Source: Candidatus Helarchaeota ASGARD archaeon Hel_GB_B (GTDB taxonomy: Archaea > Asgardarchaeota > Lokiarchaeia > Helarchaeales > HEL-GB-B). From it: a DNA stretch of 50,980 bases. Positions 38,807 through 48,303 of the stretch are shown here, one piece after another. Below the pieces are notes generated by a model. The model worked only from the letters and a program-made list of their open reading frames with translations, was not told where the DNA came from and searched no databases. Made by a program: the position numbers and the translations under genes. The stretch is taken from the NCBI GenBank assembly GCA_005191425.1, contig SUPR01000012.1:1-50980 (forward strand). Reading direction: 5' to 3'. The number at the start of each line of letters is the position of its first letter. Within the stretch, counting starts at the first letter, position 1.

Positions 38807-40417
38807 ATGTTATTTGTTAAATATTATTTCCATTTAAATTTAAGTAAAAAAATCATGAATTTTCTATTCTTAATTATCTTAATTTCATCACTTGGATTTT
38901 TAACGATCGGATCAATAAATTTTCCTATTATTAAGACAATTCAACCATTAAATAATAATAATCCATTAAACTTCAAAACCCAATCATTTGCCAAACATAA
39001 AGATTTTATAGTGATTTGTGTTGAATTTTCAAATAGACCTGCTTCGACCAATCCTTCCTCAATAATGAGCAAAATTTCAAAAATGGAAGATTATTACAAT
39101 GAAATTTCTTATGGACTATTAAATATTTCAGGGACATTGGCGGTGCCTTCGGGGTATGATCCAGATGGAGATGGATGGTATAATGTTGGGAAATATGATG
39201 TTTATTATAATTTTAGTAATTCTGTTGGTTCTAGAGATTTCTTAAAAAGGGTGTATACTGTCGCAGACCCAGATGTTTATTTTGCGAAATATAAATATAT
39301 TATGATAATTTGTGCTGGTAATGATATGGCACAATCATATAACCCAAATGATCTTCATAGCCACTTTATTTCATTTTCACCTGGAATAATTAAAGATTTA
39401 AGATCAATAACAAATTCAACTATTACCGCCGAATTAGACCCATTTTCTGTTTATTGTCATGAATTCGGGCATGCCCTAGGACTTCCTGATCTTTATGATA
39501 TTGATAACGATGGAATTAATGAGTATTTTGTCGGAAGATATGCATTAATGGCACAAGGTAGTTGGAATGGTGGAGGTCAAGTTCCAGCTGGAATGATGGG
39601 ATTCAGTAGGATGAATTTGTCTATTTTAGATGTTTCAGCCACCGTTCTTAATAATACCCATAAACAAGTAAAATTGTATTCTTTATCTGAAACAAATAAT
39701 AGTGCATTAATTAAAATTCCAATAACAGGGTCTAAATATTATCTAATAGATTATAGAAAAAAGGTAGAGACTGATAGAGCATTACCAGACCAAGGTGTTA
39801 TAATATCTTATGTAGACGAATCAAAAGGATCTCATTGGAATGGCACCGTGATGTGGCAAAAAAATGGACCAGTTAGAATTCAAGATGCACATCCTTTAAC
39901 TTCAGGTGTAAATGGATTAGATGACGCCCCTTTTGATATTGGAATTAACGAAATTTCTTATTTTAATGACAATACCAATAATGTCCATATAGTATTACTG
40001 CAAAAAAATGGTTCAGACTATTATACTATTGATATTGACAGAACAAACTCAACTACCGATTTAACGCCTCCGACCACAGATGTTGTTGTAAATGGTTGGT
40101 ATTCTGGAAATACTATTTTTATGGGTTCAATTCAATTAGCACCTTATGATTTTAAATCAGGGATAAATAAAACATATTATAGAATTAATAATGGTCCATG
40201 GCAAAATTATAATAAATATATTATACCACCGTTCTCTTTTCTACCGACTACATATCTTATAGAATATTATTCAACAGATAATAATGGGAACATAGAATCA
40301 ATTAAATCTGTTTCAATTACAATGAATAATATTTTTCTTTTATTAATTATTGGTTTAATAATTGGCTTAGTGATTTTCCTCATAATTTATAAATTAAGTA
40401 AATCTAAAAAGAAATAA
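38807..40417 (+). CDS. secreted M6-type metalloprotease, membrane anchored
   Basis: A 536-aa protein. An N-terminal signal segment (about 14-36) leads to a catalytic domain with the zinc motif HEFGHALGLPDLYD (His218, Glu219, His222 and the downstream Asp), the hallmark of immune-inhibitor-A-like M6 peptidases. A substrate-cleft stretch YALMAQGSWNGGG follows. The C-terminal part (about 420-500) is a small beta domain with TDLTPPTTDVVVNGW, seen in other surface proteins. One span (about 507-529) and a basic tail (SKSKKK) anchor it. It probably digests extracellular protein. Confidence 0.88.
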   Translation: MLFVKYYFHLNLSKKIMNFLFLIILISSLGFLTIGSINFPIIKTIQPLNNNNPLNFKTQSFAKHKDFIVICVEFSNRPASTNPSSIMSKISKMEDYYNEISYGLLNISGTLAVPSGYDPDGDGWYNVGKYDVYYNFSNSVGSRDFLKRVYTVADPDVYFAKYKYIMIICAGNDMAQSYNPNDLHSHFISFSPGIIKDLRSITNSTITAELDPFSVYCHEFGHALGLPDLYDIDNDGINEYFVGRYALMAQGSWNGGGQVPAGMMGFSRMNLSILDVSATVLNNTHKQVKLYSLSETNNSALIKIPITGSKYYLIDYRKKVETDRALPDQGVIISYVDESKGSHWNGTVMWQKNGPVRIQDAHPLTSGVNGLDDAPFDIGINEISYFNDNTNNVHIVLLQKNGSDYYTIDIDRTNSTTDLTPPTTDVVVNGWYSGNTIFMGSIQLAPYDFKSGINKTYYRINNGPWQNYNKYIIPPFSFLPTTYLIEYYSTDNNGNIESIKSVSITMNNIFLLLIIGLIIGLVIFLIIYKLSKSKKK

Positions 40418-40451
40418 AACAAATCAATAATTTTTTAAAATTCAATTTTTT

Positions 40452-41141
40452 TTATTTTCCTCTTATTCCATAATATATTAAAAATGCCCCAACTATTCCA
40501 GATATTTGAAAAATTAGCCCGAATGAAGATATTATAATAAGAATATGAAGGTTATAAATAATTGCCCAAATATAGAATATGTCTAACAAGGTAATACCAA
40601 TAATAAAAAATTTGAATTTTTGACGGACAATTCCTGTAGTTTCATTAAATACTTTCAAAGAAATTAAAAGTTGTAATAAATATATGGATTGGCTAAAAAT
40701 GAATTGATAAGTCCCAAAAAGAATTGACCAGTGAGGTTCATAATCAATAGTAATTGAAACTCCATTTGGTATACAATAAAGTCCAAGATTAAGTATAATA
40801 AGTGTAATAGTCATTAGAATAATTTTTTTATCTTGAAAAAGCTTTTTATTTCCGAAGTGAAAAATAAAGACTCCTAACAACAAAAATATAGATGCAAAAT
40901 TTAAAATTATTATTCCAATTTTGTTTAAAATAATAATAACAAATGGGATAAGAAAAAACAGATAGAGAATTTGAATGACACCAATAATTGAAGTACATAT
41001 AAAAAAAATAATAAAAAAATGGTTAACTCTGTGATATGGATTTATTCTCCACAATGAAAAAGCAAGACTTAAAAATATAATAATAAATAATAAGGCAAAA
41101 ATTGAAATTACGATAACTCTTGAAGTAAGTAAATCAAACAT
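40452..41141 (-). CDS. 7TM membrane protein
   Basis: A 229-aa protein with about seven hydrophobic spans and no catalytic motif. Size and topology resemble the stand-alone 7TM protein at 18681-19349 and the sensor region of the 7TM histidine kinase at 11973. It may be an orphan sensor or receptor domain, but this rests on topology only. It is convergent with the M6 protease gene and separated from the Hdr operon end by 368 bp. Confidence 0.65.
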   Translation of the reverse strand: MFDLLTSRVIVISIFALLFIIIFLSLAFSLWRINPYHRVNHFFIIFFICTSIIGVIQILYLFFLIPFVIIILNKIGIIILNFASIFLLLGVFIFHFGNKKLFQDKKIILMTITLIILNLGLYCIPNGVSITIDYEPHWSILFGTYQFIFSQSIYLLQLLISLKVFNETTGIVRQKFKFFIIGITLLDIFYIWAIIYNLHILIIISSFGLIFQISGIVGAFLIYYGIRGK

Positions 41142-41509
41142 TAAAGCTAGTCCTCAAATTGTATTGATATCTATTAATAATATTTGTAAAAATTCATTAA
41201 TGAATTATTATAAATTTTTTTTCAAATTAATACCCAATTAAATTTTTTGTATTCTTTATAAAATGCAATTAAAACATATTTTAGTTATATACTAATTATA
41301 TTTTAATAATATTTCAGATAGAAATTAAGGATATTTTTTTGAATTGTTAAAAATTAGCCAATTTAAATTAAAATATTTAGAATCAATTGCTAATAAATTA
41401 TCAATTTCGAAAGAAAATTTATATTTTAATATATAGTCGGAAATTGATTTATAGATTTTAAGAAAAAGGATATAAATAAATGTTTTTAAAAGAAGGTTAT
41501 AAAAAAAGA
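41142..41509. other. intergenic region, 368 bp
   Basis: AT-rich spacer between the start of the 7TM gene and the end of the long Hdr operon. It contains the 7TM promoter and the Hdr operon's 3' end. No open frame and no SECIS-like hairpin is evident here, as expected because the nearby mvhD uses only cysteine codons. Confidence 0.45.
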
Positions 41510-41923
41510 TTATTTATTGAATGGACCTAATTCTTTAATTTGGTTAGTAAAATCTCTAATTAAATTAGCGAATTTCATTCCTTCAGCGGCAGAAACCCAT
41601 TCTAATCTTATACGTTTTGGGTCGATGCCCATTAATTTAATAATTTCTTGAGTTTTCTTAAATCTCTTTTCTGCATACTCATTTCCGCTGATATAATGGC
41701 AATCTCCAATGTGGCAGCCACAGACAAGAACGCCATCTGCACCGTTTTTAAGAGAACGTAAAATAAATGATGGTTGGACTCTACCCGAGCACATAACTCT
41801 TATAATTCTTACAGTCGGAGGATATTGAAATCTGCTTACTCCGGCTAAATCTGCGCCTGCGTATCCACACCAATTGCATAAAAATGCTACAATTCTAGGC
41901 GTAAATTCTTTATTATTATTCAT
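41510..41923 (-). CDS. mvhD: MvhD/VhuD-type [2Fe-2S] subunit, all-cysteine form
   Basis: A 137-aa MvhD homologue. In methanogens MvhD links a hydrogenase or formate dehydrogenase to HdrA and carries a [2Fe-2S] cluster. Cysteines are at 16 and 19 (LCNWCGY), 45 (MCSG), 68, 70 and 75 (VCGCHIGDC). It overlaps the end of the 1043-aa hdrA by eight bases and is the last gene of the operon. A paralogue at 47847-48254 has selenocysteine codons in place of Cys19 and Cys70. No hydrogenase large subunit lies in the window. Confidence 0.92.
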   Translation of the reverse strand: MNNNKEFTPRIVAFLCNWCGYAGADLAGVSRFQYPPTVRIIRVMCSGRVQPSFILRSLKNGADGVLVCGCHIGDCHYISGNEYAEKRFKKTQEIIKLMGIDPKRIRLEWVSAAEGMKFANLIRDFTNQIKELGPFNK

Positions 41924-44900
41924 TTTTTATTTCACCCAATTTGATTTCTTCATTTTCTAATAAATAAGCATCAATCATAGAATTTAATTGGTCAGTGGTA
42001 AAGTGTCGAGCTGTAATGGCATCGACTGGACATTCAACTGAACAGGTACCGCACCCTTTACACATAGCTTGAATAATTCGGGATTTTTCTTCTTGTAATA
42101 TTACATTTTCGAATGTTTTTTCGACTACATATCTTTCGATGGCGCTATAAGGACAAACTTCTGCGCATCTACCGCAACCAATACATTTTGCTTCATCAAT
42201 TATCATAGTAGTGCCGACTGTAATGATTTTACCTCTTGCTAACAATTGACACGCACGAGCCGCTGCTCCGGAAGCTTGAGAGACGCATTCTTCTATTGAT
42301 TTTGGCCATTGAGCTGCACCACATAAAAATACTCCATCAGTAGCAAAATCAAGTGGTCTTAATTTAACATGTGCCTCTAAAAAGAATGGAGGTATTCCGC
42401 GCATAACTGGAACTTTTAAAAATTGTGATATTTCTTCAGCATCTTCATGGGGTACCATTGGGGTTGTCAATACTAGTAAATCTGTTTCTATAGAGGTATT
42501 ACTTTGGGTAAGCATGTTGAAAAATTCAATTAATAATTTATCGCCTTTTTTAGAGACTTTTGGTAATTTATCTAATGTATATCTTGTAAAAAGAACATTT
42601 TGTCTAACTTCGCGATAAAATTCTTCGGAACTTTTACCTGCCATCTGAATATCTCTATAAAGAATAGTAACATCGATATCTGGATTTGATTTTTTAATTA
42701 GATAAGCATTTTTAATTGAAGTCCCGCAGCAAATTTTTGAACAATAAGTATATTCTCCATCATTTTGACGTGCACTTACACAAAGGATCATTACTACGCT
42801 TTTAATATTACCTAGCGAATTTTCTTTTAATTTTTTCTCCAAATCCATTTGTGTTATTACATTAGGATATTTTCCATAACCAAACAATCCATCAGGTTTT
42901 AATTCTTTACCACCAGATGCAACTATAACTGTACCAACTTCTATATGGTGGACTTGATCTCCTTGTTGGGCTTCGATTTGGAAATTACCTACATATCCGC
43001 TTACTTTACTTAAAGTAGTATTAGTTAGGACTTTGATTTTAGGATGCGTTTCAATTTTTTGTTTTAGTTCTTGTAATAATGCTTCTGCATCGTCCATTGA
43101 CGGGAATATACGGTATAAATTTTTCATAATCCCACCTAATTCGGGTTCGCGTTCGATAATAAATGCTTCAAATCCCTCATTAGCCACACTTAAAGCTGCA
43201 GACATACCTGAGATGCCGCCTCCAATTATCAAAGCTTTTTTGATGACAGAAACTTCTCCCTGTTTTAAAGGTTTTAATTTCCTAGATTTAGCAACAGTCA
43301 TACGAATTAAATCTATTGCTTTTTGTGTAGCTGCTTCAGGTTCTTGCATATGAACCCAGGAGCATTGGTCCCTTATATTTACCAACTCGAACAAATAGGG
43401 ATTTAGACCAGCTTCTCGACAAGTTAGAGCAAATAGAGGTTCATGAGTTCTAGGAGTGCATGAAGCGACAATAAATCGATTTAAATTATATTCCTTAATT
43501 AATTCTTTGATTCGTTCTTGAGAATCGCTTGAACATGAATAAAGATTGTCTTCGCAAATTACTACATTTGGAAGTTTTTTAATATTTTCGACTACTTCTT
43601 TAACTCTGACAATTCCACCAATATTAATTCCACAGTGGCAGACCATTACACCAATTCTAGGTTCATCTTCAGGTAGTACTTCTTTTTCAGGTTCTTCAAA
43701 TGTCATTTCTTTTGCTAAAGTGCCTCTAACTGGTGCAAGTAACTCTGCGACTTTTCCAGCTGCAGAACTTGCATCTGCGACGGATTCTGGGATATCTTTT
43801 GGCGCCTGCCCGTATCCGCAAATAAAAATTCCAGGTCGATTTGTTTCAGAAGGATTTAATTCAGACAATTCTTTATAAAAGCCTCTGTGGTCAAATTCAA
43901 TTCCGAGAATTTTAGCCAATTCTTGAGACCCTTCTGATGGGATTAATGCAGTAGCTAAAACAACTAAATTAGCTCGGTATGTAATAGATTCTCCAGTTTT
44001 CATATTTTCTGCATGTATGATTAAATCTTGGGTTTCTGGGTCTTCTTCAATAAATGAAACCCGTCCATCAATATATTTAACGCCATATTCATTTTGGGCG
44101 CGTTGAATAAATTCGTTAAAACCTTTTCCATAGGCACGAACATCACTCTTAAAAACAACACATTCAGTACTTGGTGCATGTTCTTTAGTAATCATACACT
44201 CTTTAGCAATATACATACAGCAAACGCTTGAACAATATGGAACTCCTTCCGTAGCACTTCTAGAACCAACACATGAAACAAATGCAATTCTATGGGGATG
44301 AGTTTTATCCGATGGTCTTAATATTTCACCTTGATAAGGGCCTGATGCACACATTATCCTTTCAAATTCTAATCCAGTAACTACATTTGGATACTGATAG
44401 CCATATCTTGGAATTCTACCAGGGTCAAATTGGTCAAATCCGGTAACTGCGACTATTGCACCAACTTTAATTTTGCGATATTCTGGTTTCATATCATAAT
44501 TAATTGCCCCAATGTCGCACTGTTTTTCACAAGCTCCGCATTTATCTTTAGTGAGTTTAAGACAATTTTCTGGGTCAATTAAATAAACAGGTGGGACAGC
44601 TTGAGGAAATGGAATATATATAGCGCCTCTTGTTTGTAAGCCCATATTAAACTCGTCAGGGATTTTTAATAATTTTTGAGCTGGACATTTCATTGCACAT
44701 TTACCACAACCTTTGCATTTAGTTTCATCGACATACCGTGGTTTTTTTAATACCGTCACTTCAAAATTTCCCACGTCACCATCAACTTTAACAACTTCAT
44801 GATAGGTTAATAGTTCGATATTTGGATGTCGAAAAACCTCGACCATTTTCGGTGCTAAAATACATAATGAACAATCGTTAGTTGGAAATGTTTTATCAAG

Positions 44901-45047
44901 TTGTGCCATTCTACCGCCAATAGAGGGAGATTTTTCTACAAGATAAACCCTAAAACCAGAATTAGCAAGGTCAAGTGATGCTTGCATTCCTGCAACGCCG
45001 CCACCTATGACCATTGCAGCTCCAATTCTTTCATCAAATTTACTCAT
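41916..45047 (-). CDS. hdrA: HdrA, double-module form
   Basis: A 1043-aa HdrA in which two HdrA-like modules are joined. Module 1 (about 10-445) has a FAD Rossmann loop GGGVAGMQASLDLANSG, TNDCSLCILAPK (Cys59, 62) and ferredoxin motifs CKGCGKCAMKCP and CGACEKQCDIG. Module 2 starts with the typical HdrA N-terminus GVMVCHCGINIGG (about 470), then a second FAD loop GGGISGMSAALSV. It ends with two ferredoxin motifs, CIGCGRCAEVCP and CKGCGTCSVECP. HdrA holds the bifurcating flavin. All key positions are Cys, unlike the Sec paralogue upstream. Its start overlaps the HdrCB fusion gene by eight bases. Confidence 0.93.
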   Translation of the reverse strand: MSKFDERIGAAMVIGGGVAGMQASLDLANSGFRVYLVEKSPSIGGRMAQLDKTFPTNDCSLCILAPKMVEVFRHPNIELLTYHEVVKVDGDVGNFEVTVLKKPRYVDETKCKGCGKCAMKCPAQKLLKIPDEFNMGLQTRGAIYIPFPQAVPPVYLIDPENCLKLTKDKCGACEKQCDIGAINYDMKPEYRKIKVGAIVAVTGFDQFDPGRIPRYGYQYPNVVTGLEFERIMCASGPYQGEILRPSDKTHPHRIAFVSCVGSRSATEGVPYCSSVCCMYIAKECMITKEHAPSTECVVFKSDVRAYGKGFNEFIQRAQNEYGVKYIDGRVSFIEEDPETQDLIIHAENMKTGESITYRANLVVLATALIPSEGSQELAKILGIEFDHRGFYKELSELNPSETNRPGIFICGYGQAPKDIPESVADASSAAGKVAELLAPVRGTLAKEMTFEEPEKEVLPEDEPRIGVMVCHCGINIGGIVRVKEVVENIKKLPNVVICEDNLYSCSSDSQERIKELIKEYNLNRFIVASCTPRTHEPLFALTCREAGLNPYLFELVNIRDQCSWVHMQEPEAATQKAIDLIRMTVAKSRKLKPLKQGEVSVIKKALIIGGGISGMSAALSVANEGFEAFIIEREPELGGIMKNLYRIFPSMDDAEALLQELKQKIETHPKIKVLTNTTLSKVSGYVGNFQIEAQQGDQVHHIEVGTVIVASGGKELKPDGLFGYGKYPNVITQMDLEKKLKENSLGNIKSVVMILCVSARQNDGEYTYCSKICCGTSIKNAYLIKKSNPDIDVTILYRDIQMAGKSSEEFYREVRQNVLFTRYTLDKLPKVSKKGDKLLIEFFNMLTQSNTSIETDLLVLTTPMVPHEDAEEISQFLKVPVMRGIPPFFLEAHVKLRPLDFATDGVFLCGAAQWPKSIEECVSQASGAAARACQLLARGKIITVGTTMIIDEAKCIGCGRCAEVCPYSAIERYVVEKTFENVILQEEKSRIIQAMCKGCGTCSVECPVDAITARHFTTDQLNSMIDAYLLENEEIKLGEIKNE

Positions 45048-46206
45048 TTAATAACCCCATTGCTTTTGCTACTAATGTAATAATATCTTCAACTTCTACA
45101 TTAATACGTTCTAATTCAGAACTTTTTTTCTCAGATAATGTGCAATTAAAATGGATTTGACATTTAGAGCAAGTAGTAATTAAGCAACCCGCTGTTCTCT
45201 CGGCTTCTTTTAAGCGGTCGACCCGGATTGCTTTTGAATAATCATTACAATAATTAAAAGCACTTACTCCACAGCATTGTGAATTTTCTCTAATTCGTTC
45301 CATTTCTTTAAAAACAACTCCAACTTCTTTTAAAGCTTTTAAAATTTTTCGCGGAGCCTCATATTCACCCATATGTCTACCAAGCCTACAAGGGTCATGA
45401 TAAGTAACAGTTTTTTCAATTTTTTCTTTAAATTTCAAATTCCCTTTCTCTAATTCTTCTGCCATAAATTGTGTTATATGTTGAACTTTAAAAGGAAGTT
45501 CCCCGAATAATTCGCGATAATCTAATGCTAAAGTCCGATAATCTTCAGCACATGAAGTAATTACTAATCTAATGCCTGATTTTTCAATATAATCAATGTT
45601 ATATTTGGCCAATTTTTTAAAAGTTTCATAATCACCTTGCCAAAGAACATCGTGTCCACTGGGTTTTGCCTTGTCCAAAAGTACTAATGGTTTTTCTAAA
45701 AGATTGTCCAGTATTAATATAGCACTTTTAATTATTTTAGCAAAATCCATTCCTATATCATCAAAATAAGCGCCAAGAATTGGAAGTACACCAGGAAAAT
45801 ACCCGACTTCACCTTTATCAGCAAGTCTAACCCCACTTGGGATATATTCTTCCGGAAAATTCGGGACTATACCATCCCTTGATAAAATATTTGAAACATT
45901 TGAAACAAAACAATCATGCGCTTCTTCTACTCTAAACCCTTGTTTGAATAATTCAATTCGTGCAGAACGTATAAATTCTCCGAAATTTACATTTTGGGGA
46001 CACTTTTGCAGACAATAATTACAAGTTAGACACGCTAACAAATTATTCTTTTTTAGAATTTCTGTTGGATTGGGATTAGTTAGGAAATCGAAAATTATCT
46101 CACGAGGTGAAAAAGGTTGGTTGTAAGATACCGGACAACAACCTGAACATGTCCCGCATTGATAGCAGTAACTAACTTGTTTTTTTAAATCAAAACTAAG
46201 ACTCAT
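45040..46206 (-). CDS. HdrC-HdrB fusion (HdrD-like)
   Basis: A 388-aa protein joining an HdrC-like ferredoxin part (CYQCGTCSGCCP near residue 15, CLTCNYCLQKCP near 60) to an HdrB-like part. The C-terminal CCG domain is complete: YHDPCRLGRHMGE, SQCCGVSAFN and TTCSKCQIHF. The first CCG domain lacks most of the expected cysteines (YFPGVLPILGAYFDD), so probably only one noncubane cluster is bound, as in many HdrD-like and GlcF-like proteins. Its start overlaps the FrhB-like gene's stop (ATGA). It likely serves the adjoining double HdrA. Confidence 0.88.
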   Translation of the reverse strand: MSLSFDLKKQVSYCYQCGTCSGCCPVSYNQPFSPREIIFDFLTNPNPTEILKKNNLLACLTCNYCLQKCPQNVNFGEFIRSARIELFKQGFRVEEAHDCFVSNVSNILSRDGIVPNFPEEYIPSGVRLADKGEVGYFPGVLPILGAYFDDIGMDFAKIIKSAILILDNLLEKPLVLLDKAKPSGHDVLWQGDYETFKKLAKYNIDYIEKSGIRLVITSCAEDYRTLALDYRELFGELPFKVQHITQFMAEELEKGNLKFKEKIEKTVTYHDPCRLGRHMGEYEAPRKILKALKEVGVVFKEMERIRENSQCCGVSAFNYCNDYSKAIRVDRLKEAERTAGCLITTCSKCQIHFNCTLSEKKSSELERINVEVEDIITLVAKAMGLLNE

Positions 46207-47726
46207 TTTTCCTCGACCTTTATAATATTTTTAAGTGAGTTATAATAATAAAGGGGCGCCTTATCAATAATTTTAGAAATGCTTTTGAAATTTCGAGTTC
46301 TTTTTCCTTTCGCAAGTTTTTCTATCAGTGGTATTCCAAAAGGTTTATCGCTAGGTATTTCCTTTACTTGAAAATAGTTTTCTTGGAGTGCCTCAGTATA
46401 TAATTTTTCCCCTTTTTCGGTACGGACCACTACAGTAGACCATCCTGGACCTGAGCCTATAGAACCACAAGATATATCTGATAATTCATTAGTAAGGTCA
46501 ACGCAATAATGACATGCTGTGCGTGCTAAAGAAGTTACTTCTTTTATTGGTACTTCAACTGGTTCTTTATCTAAATTATAAACATAGAATTTCCCTTTAT
46601 TAATGTCCATTTTTGATACATTATTAATAGGTGTTTTACATATTTCTTCTGAAATTTTTACCACGTTGTTATATGCAAAAGTTTCCATACAAAATATTCC
46701 AATGACATATTCAATAGAACCCCAAATTTTATTGTAAATGTTCGAAAAAACTTGATATTTTCGCATGGCTTGAATTTGACAAGGTGTACCTACAAAAGCC
46801 AATTTTTTAATTCCAAGTTCTTGAGCAGTATTTAAAGCATCAAAAGTAGGTGCTACTGCATATTTAGTACCTGCTGTTTCTAAAAGCGCTTCAAAGTTTT
46901 TCACAATAACTGGCATTGTATTCCAGGAATTTTTTGCTCTTTTTACTACAACAGCTCCGTCAATAGATTTTTTATCAAATAAATATTTTAAAAAAGTAGT
47001 AACCATTCCACCATCTTGGCAGACTTCTTTTATTTTTGTATCTTGTGTTTGTGCTGATTTTAATATTCTGTAAGGGCCAAATGGCTGGCTATTTAGATCT
47101 GAATAAAGATTATATTTTTCTCCAGTAGTATATTCTTTTAGCAAATTTAAAGGTAGAAAGGTCCTTGGGCAATGGAAATTACATAGACCACAATGAATAC
47201 ATTTCGATTCATCAATTATTGGTCCGTTATCTTTAATTTCAATTGCACCTACAGGGCATATAGCTTTGCAGGCACCGCACATACAACATAAATCATTTTC
47301 TACAATTATGTTAATTGGATCATAGACCGATCGTATACTCCATGGGCTTATTAAGTCCATTGATAAATTTTGCTCATCATGTGTCAAAAATAACTTGACA
47401 CCGTATATCATATTATCAATGTCTCTTAACTCAATCCATCTTTCATTTTGAAGGAGAATTATATTTTTGGAAACAATGAATTCCGGAAGATCTAAAGCCT
47501 TGCTCAATTCTGGAATAGATGCCGATCCCTTTAATAAAATATATAATAATATACGATATTTATCTATTTCAGAAAGCATTAATTTATCTAATATTGAATC
47601 AACATCATCGGGATGTAATTTTTTCGCATCTTCAATATCAGTTTTATTTTCAAGAAGTGCTCTAACAAACAAACTTCCTGCATAAGCTTCAGTAGTTGCA
47701 TTTAACAATTCTTTTGAGATATTCGT
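46203..47726 (-). CDS. FrhB/FpoF-type flavoprotein with N-terminal winged helix
   Basis: About 501 aa from TTG 47708. Residues about 30-90 look like a winged helix (SASIPELSKALDLPEFIVSK). Next come two ferredoxin motifs (CCMCGACKAICP and CIHCGLCNFHCP) and then the F420-reducing hydrogenase beta domains (CQDGGMVTTFLKYLF, FVGTPCQIQAMRK, CHYCVDLTNELSDISCGS). It probably exchanges electrons between F420 or another deazaflavin/NAD(P)H and the Hdr proteins. The start is uncertain: a perfect GGAGGT (47735-47740) lies 26 bases before the TTG, but 8 bases before ACG 47726, and no ATG or GTG is in frame. I give the longest plausible extent. Confidence 0.85.
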   Translation of the reverse strand, partial: TNISKELLNATTEAYAGSLFVRALLENKTDIEDAKKLHPDDVDSILDKLMLSEIDKYRILLYILLKGSASIPELSKALDLPEFIVSKNIILLQNERWIELRDIDNMIYGVKLFLTHDEQNLSMDLISPWSIRSVYDPINIIVENDLCCMCGACKAICPVGAIEIKDNGPIIDESKCIHCGLCNFHCPRTFLPLNLLKEYTTGEKYNLYSDLNSQPFGPYRILKSAQTQDTKIKEVCQDGGMVTTFLKYLFDKKSIDGAVVVKRAKNSWNTMPVIVKNFEALLETAGTKYAVAPTFDALNTAQELGIKKLAFVGTPCQIQAMRKYQVFSNIYNKIWGSIEYVIGIFCMETFAYNNVVKISEEICKTPINNVSKMDINKGKFYVYNLDKEPVEVPIKEVTSLARTACHYCVDLTNELSDISCGSIGSGPGWSTVVVRTEKGEKLYTEALQENYFQVKEIPSDKPFGIPLIEKLAKGKRTRNFKSISKIIDKAPLYYYNSLKNIIKVEEK

Positions 47727-47786
47727 TTCTAATTACCTCCATTACATAAGAGGGTTTTTAATAATTTGTAATTATTTACCCTTCGC

Positions 47787-47843
47787 ATTTAAGGGTTGTC
47801 CTCTCGAACCTTAAATTTTTATTGTTCGAGGATCATTCCAAAT
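47787..47843 (-). promoter_or_regulatory. SECIS-like hairpin of vhuD
   Basis: Begins three bases after the vhuD stop. As RNA, a UGA (47835-47833) and a GA (47800-47799) face each other across a helix. CUCGAAC (47830-47824... seven bases) pairs perfectly with GUUCGAG (47809-47803), after one C-A mismatch and one U-G. A 14-base A/U loop begins AAUAAAAA. Opposed UGA and GA (tandem sheared G-A) plus unpaired A in the apical loop is the eukaryotic SECIS pattern. A lower helix (AUUUGG with CC and AAAU) is weaker. Confidence 0.6.
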
Positions 47844-47846
47844 AAT

Positions 47847-48254
47847 TTAATAACGAAGCGGATTTGGGCCGACTCTTTTTAATTTTTCCATTGTATCTTT
47901 AATGGATTCAAGAAATACATTGAATTCAGCAGCACCACATTCATATAAATTTAACCTGCTTTCTCCAAGGGTTAATTCGTCTAATAGTCGCTTTACAAAT
48001 TTTATTCGATTTAATGCTTTAATATTTCCATTTATAAAATCACATTCGCCAATATGTCAAGAAATGACCATAACGGCATCTGCACCCATTCTAAATGCGT
48101 GTAATATGTGATATGCATCAACTCGACCTGTACATCTTACTCTGATAATTCGGACATCTGTTGGATATTTATTTCTGGTCACACCTGCCAAGTCAGCCGC
48201 ACCATAACCTCATTTATTACATGCGAATGCTACAATCTTATATTTCTCATTCAT
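47847..48254 (-). CDS. vhuD: selenocysteine-containing VhuD/MvhD
   Basis: A 135-aa selenoprotein. The frame from ATG 48254 to TAA 47847 contains TGA at codon 15 (48210-48212) and codon 66 (48057-48059). Aligned with the Cys paralogue at 41510, these match Cys19 and Cys70 exactly: ACNK-U-GYGAADLAGV against LCNWCGYAGADLAGV, and VIS-U-HIGEC against VCGCHIGDC. VhuD of some methanogens is a known selenoprotein. The product should bind a [2Fe-2S] cluster and link HdrA to an electron-donating enzyme. SECIS-like hairpins flank it. Confidence 0.93.
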
Positions 48255-48303
48255 TTTATTTTCCTTTTTTAAATTTTTTAATTATATTTAATTATAATTT
48301 AAT

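Noticed and set aside
43033..43878. Open frames on the plus strand inside hdrA
   Set aside because: They are antisense shadows of the strongly conserved hdrA coding sequence and lack ribosome binding sites or recognisable domains.
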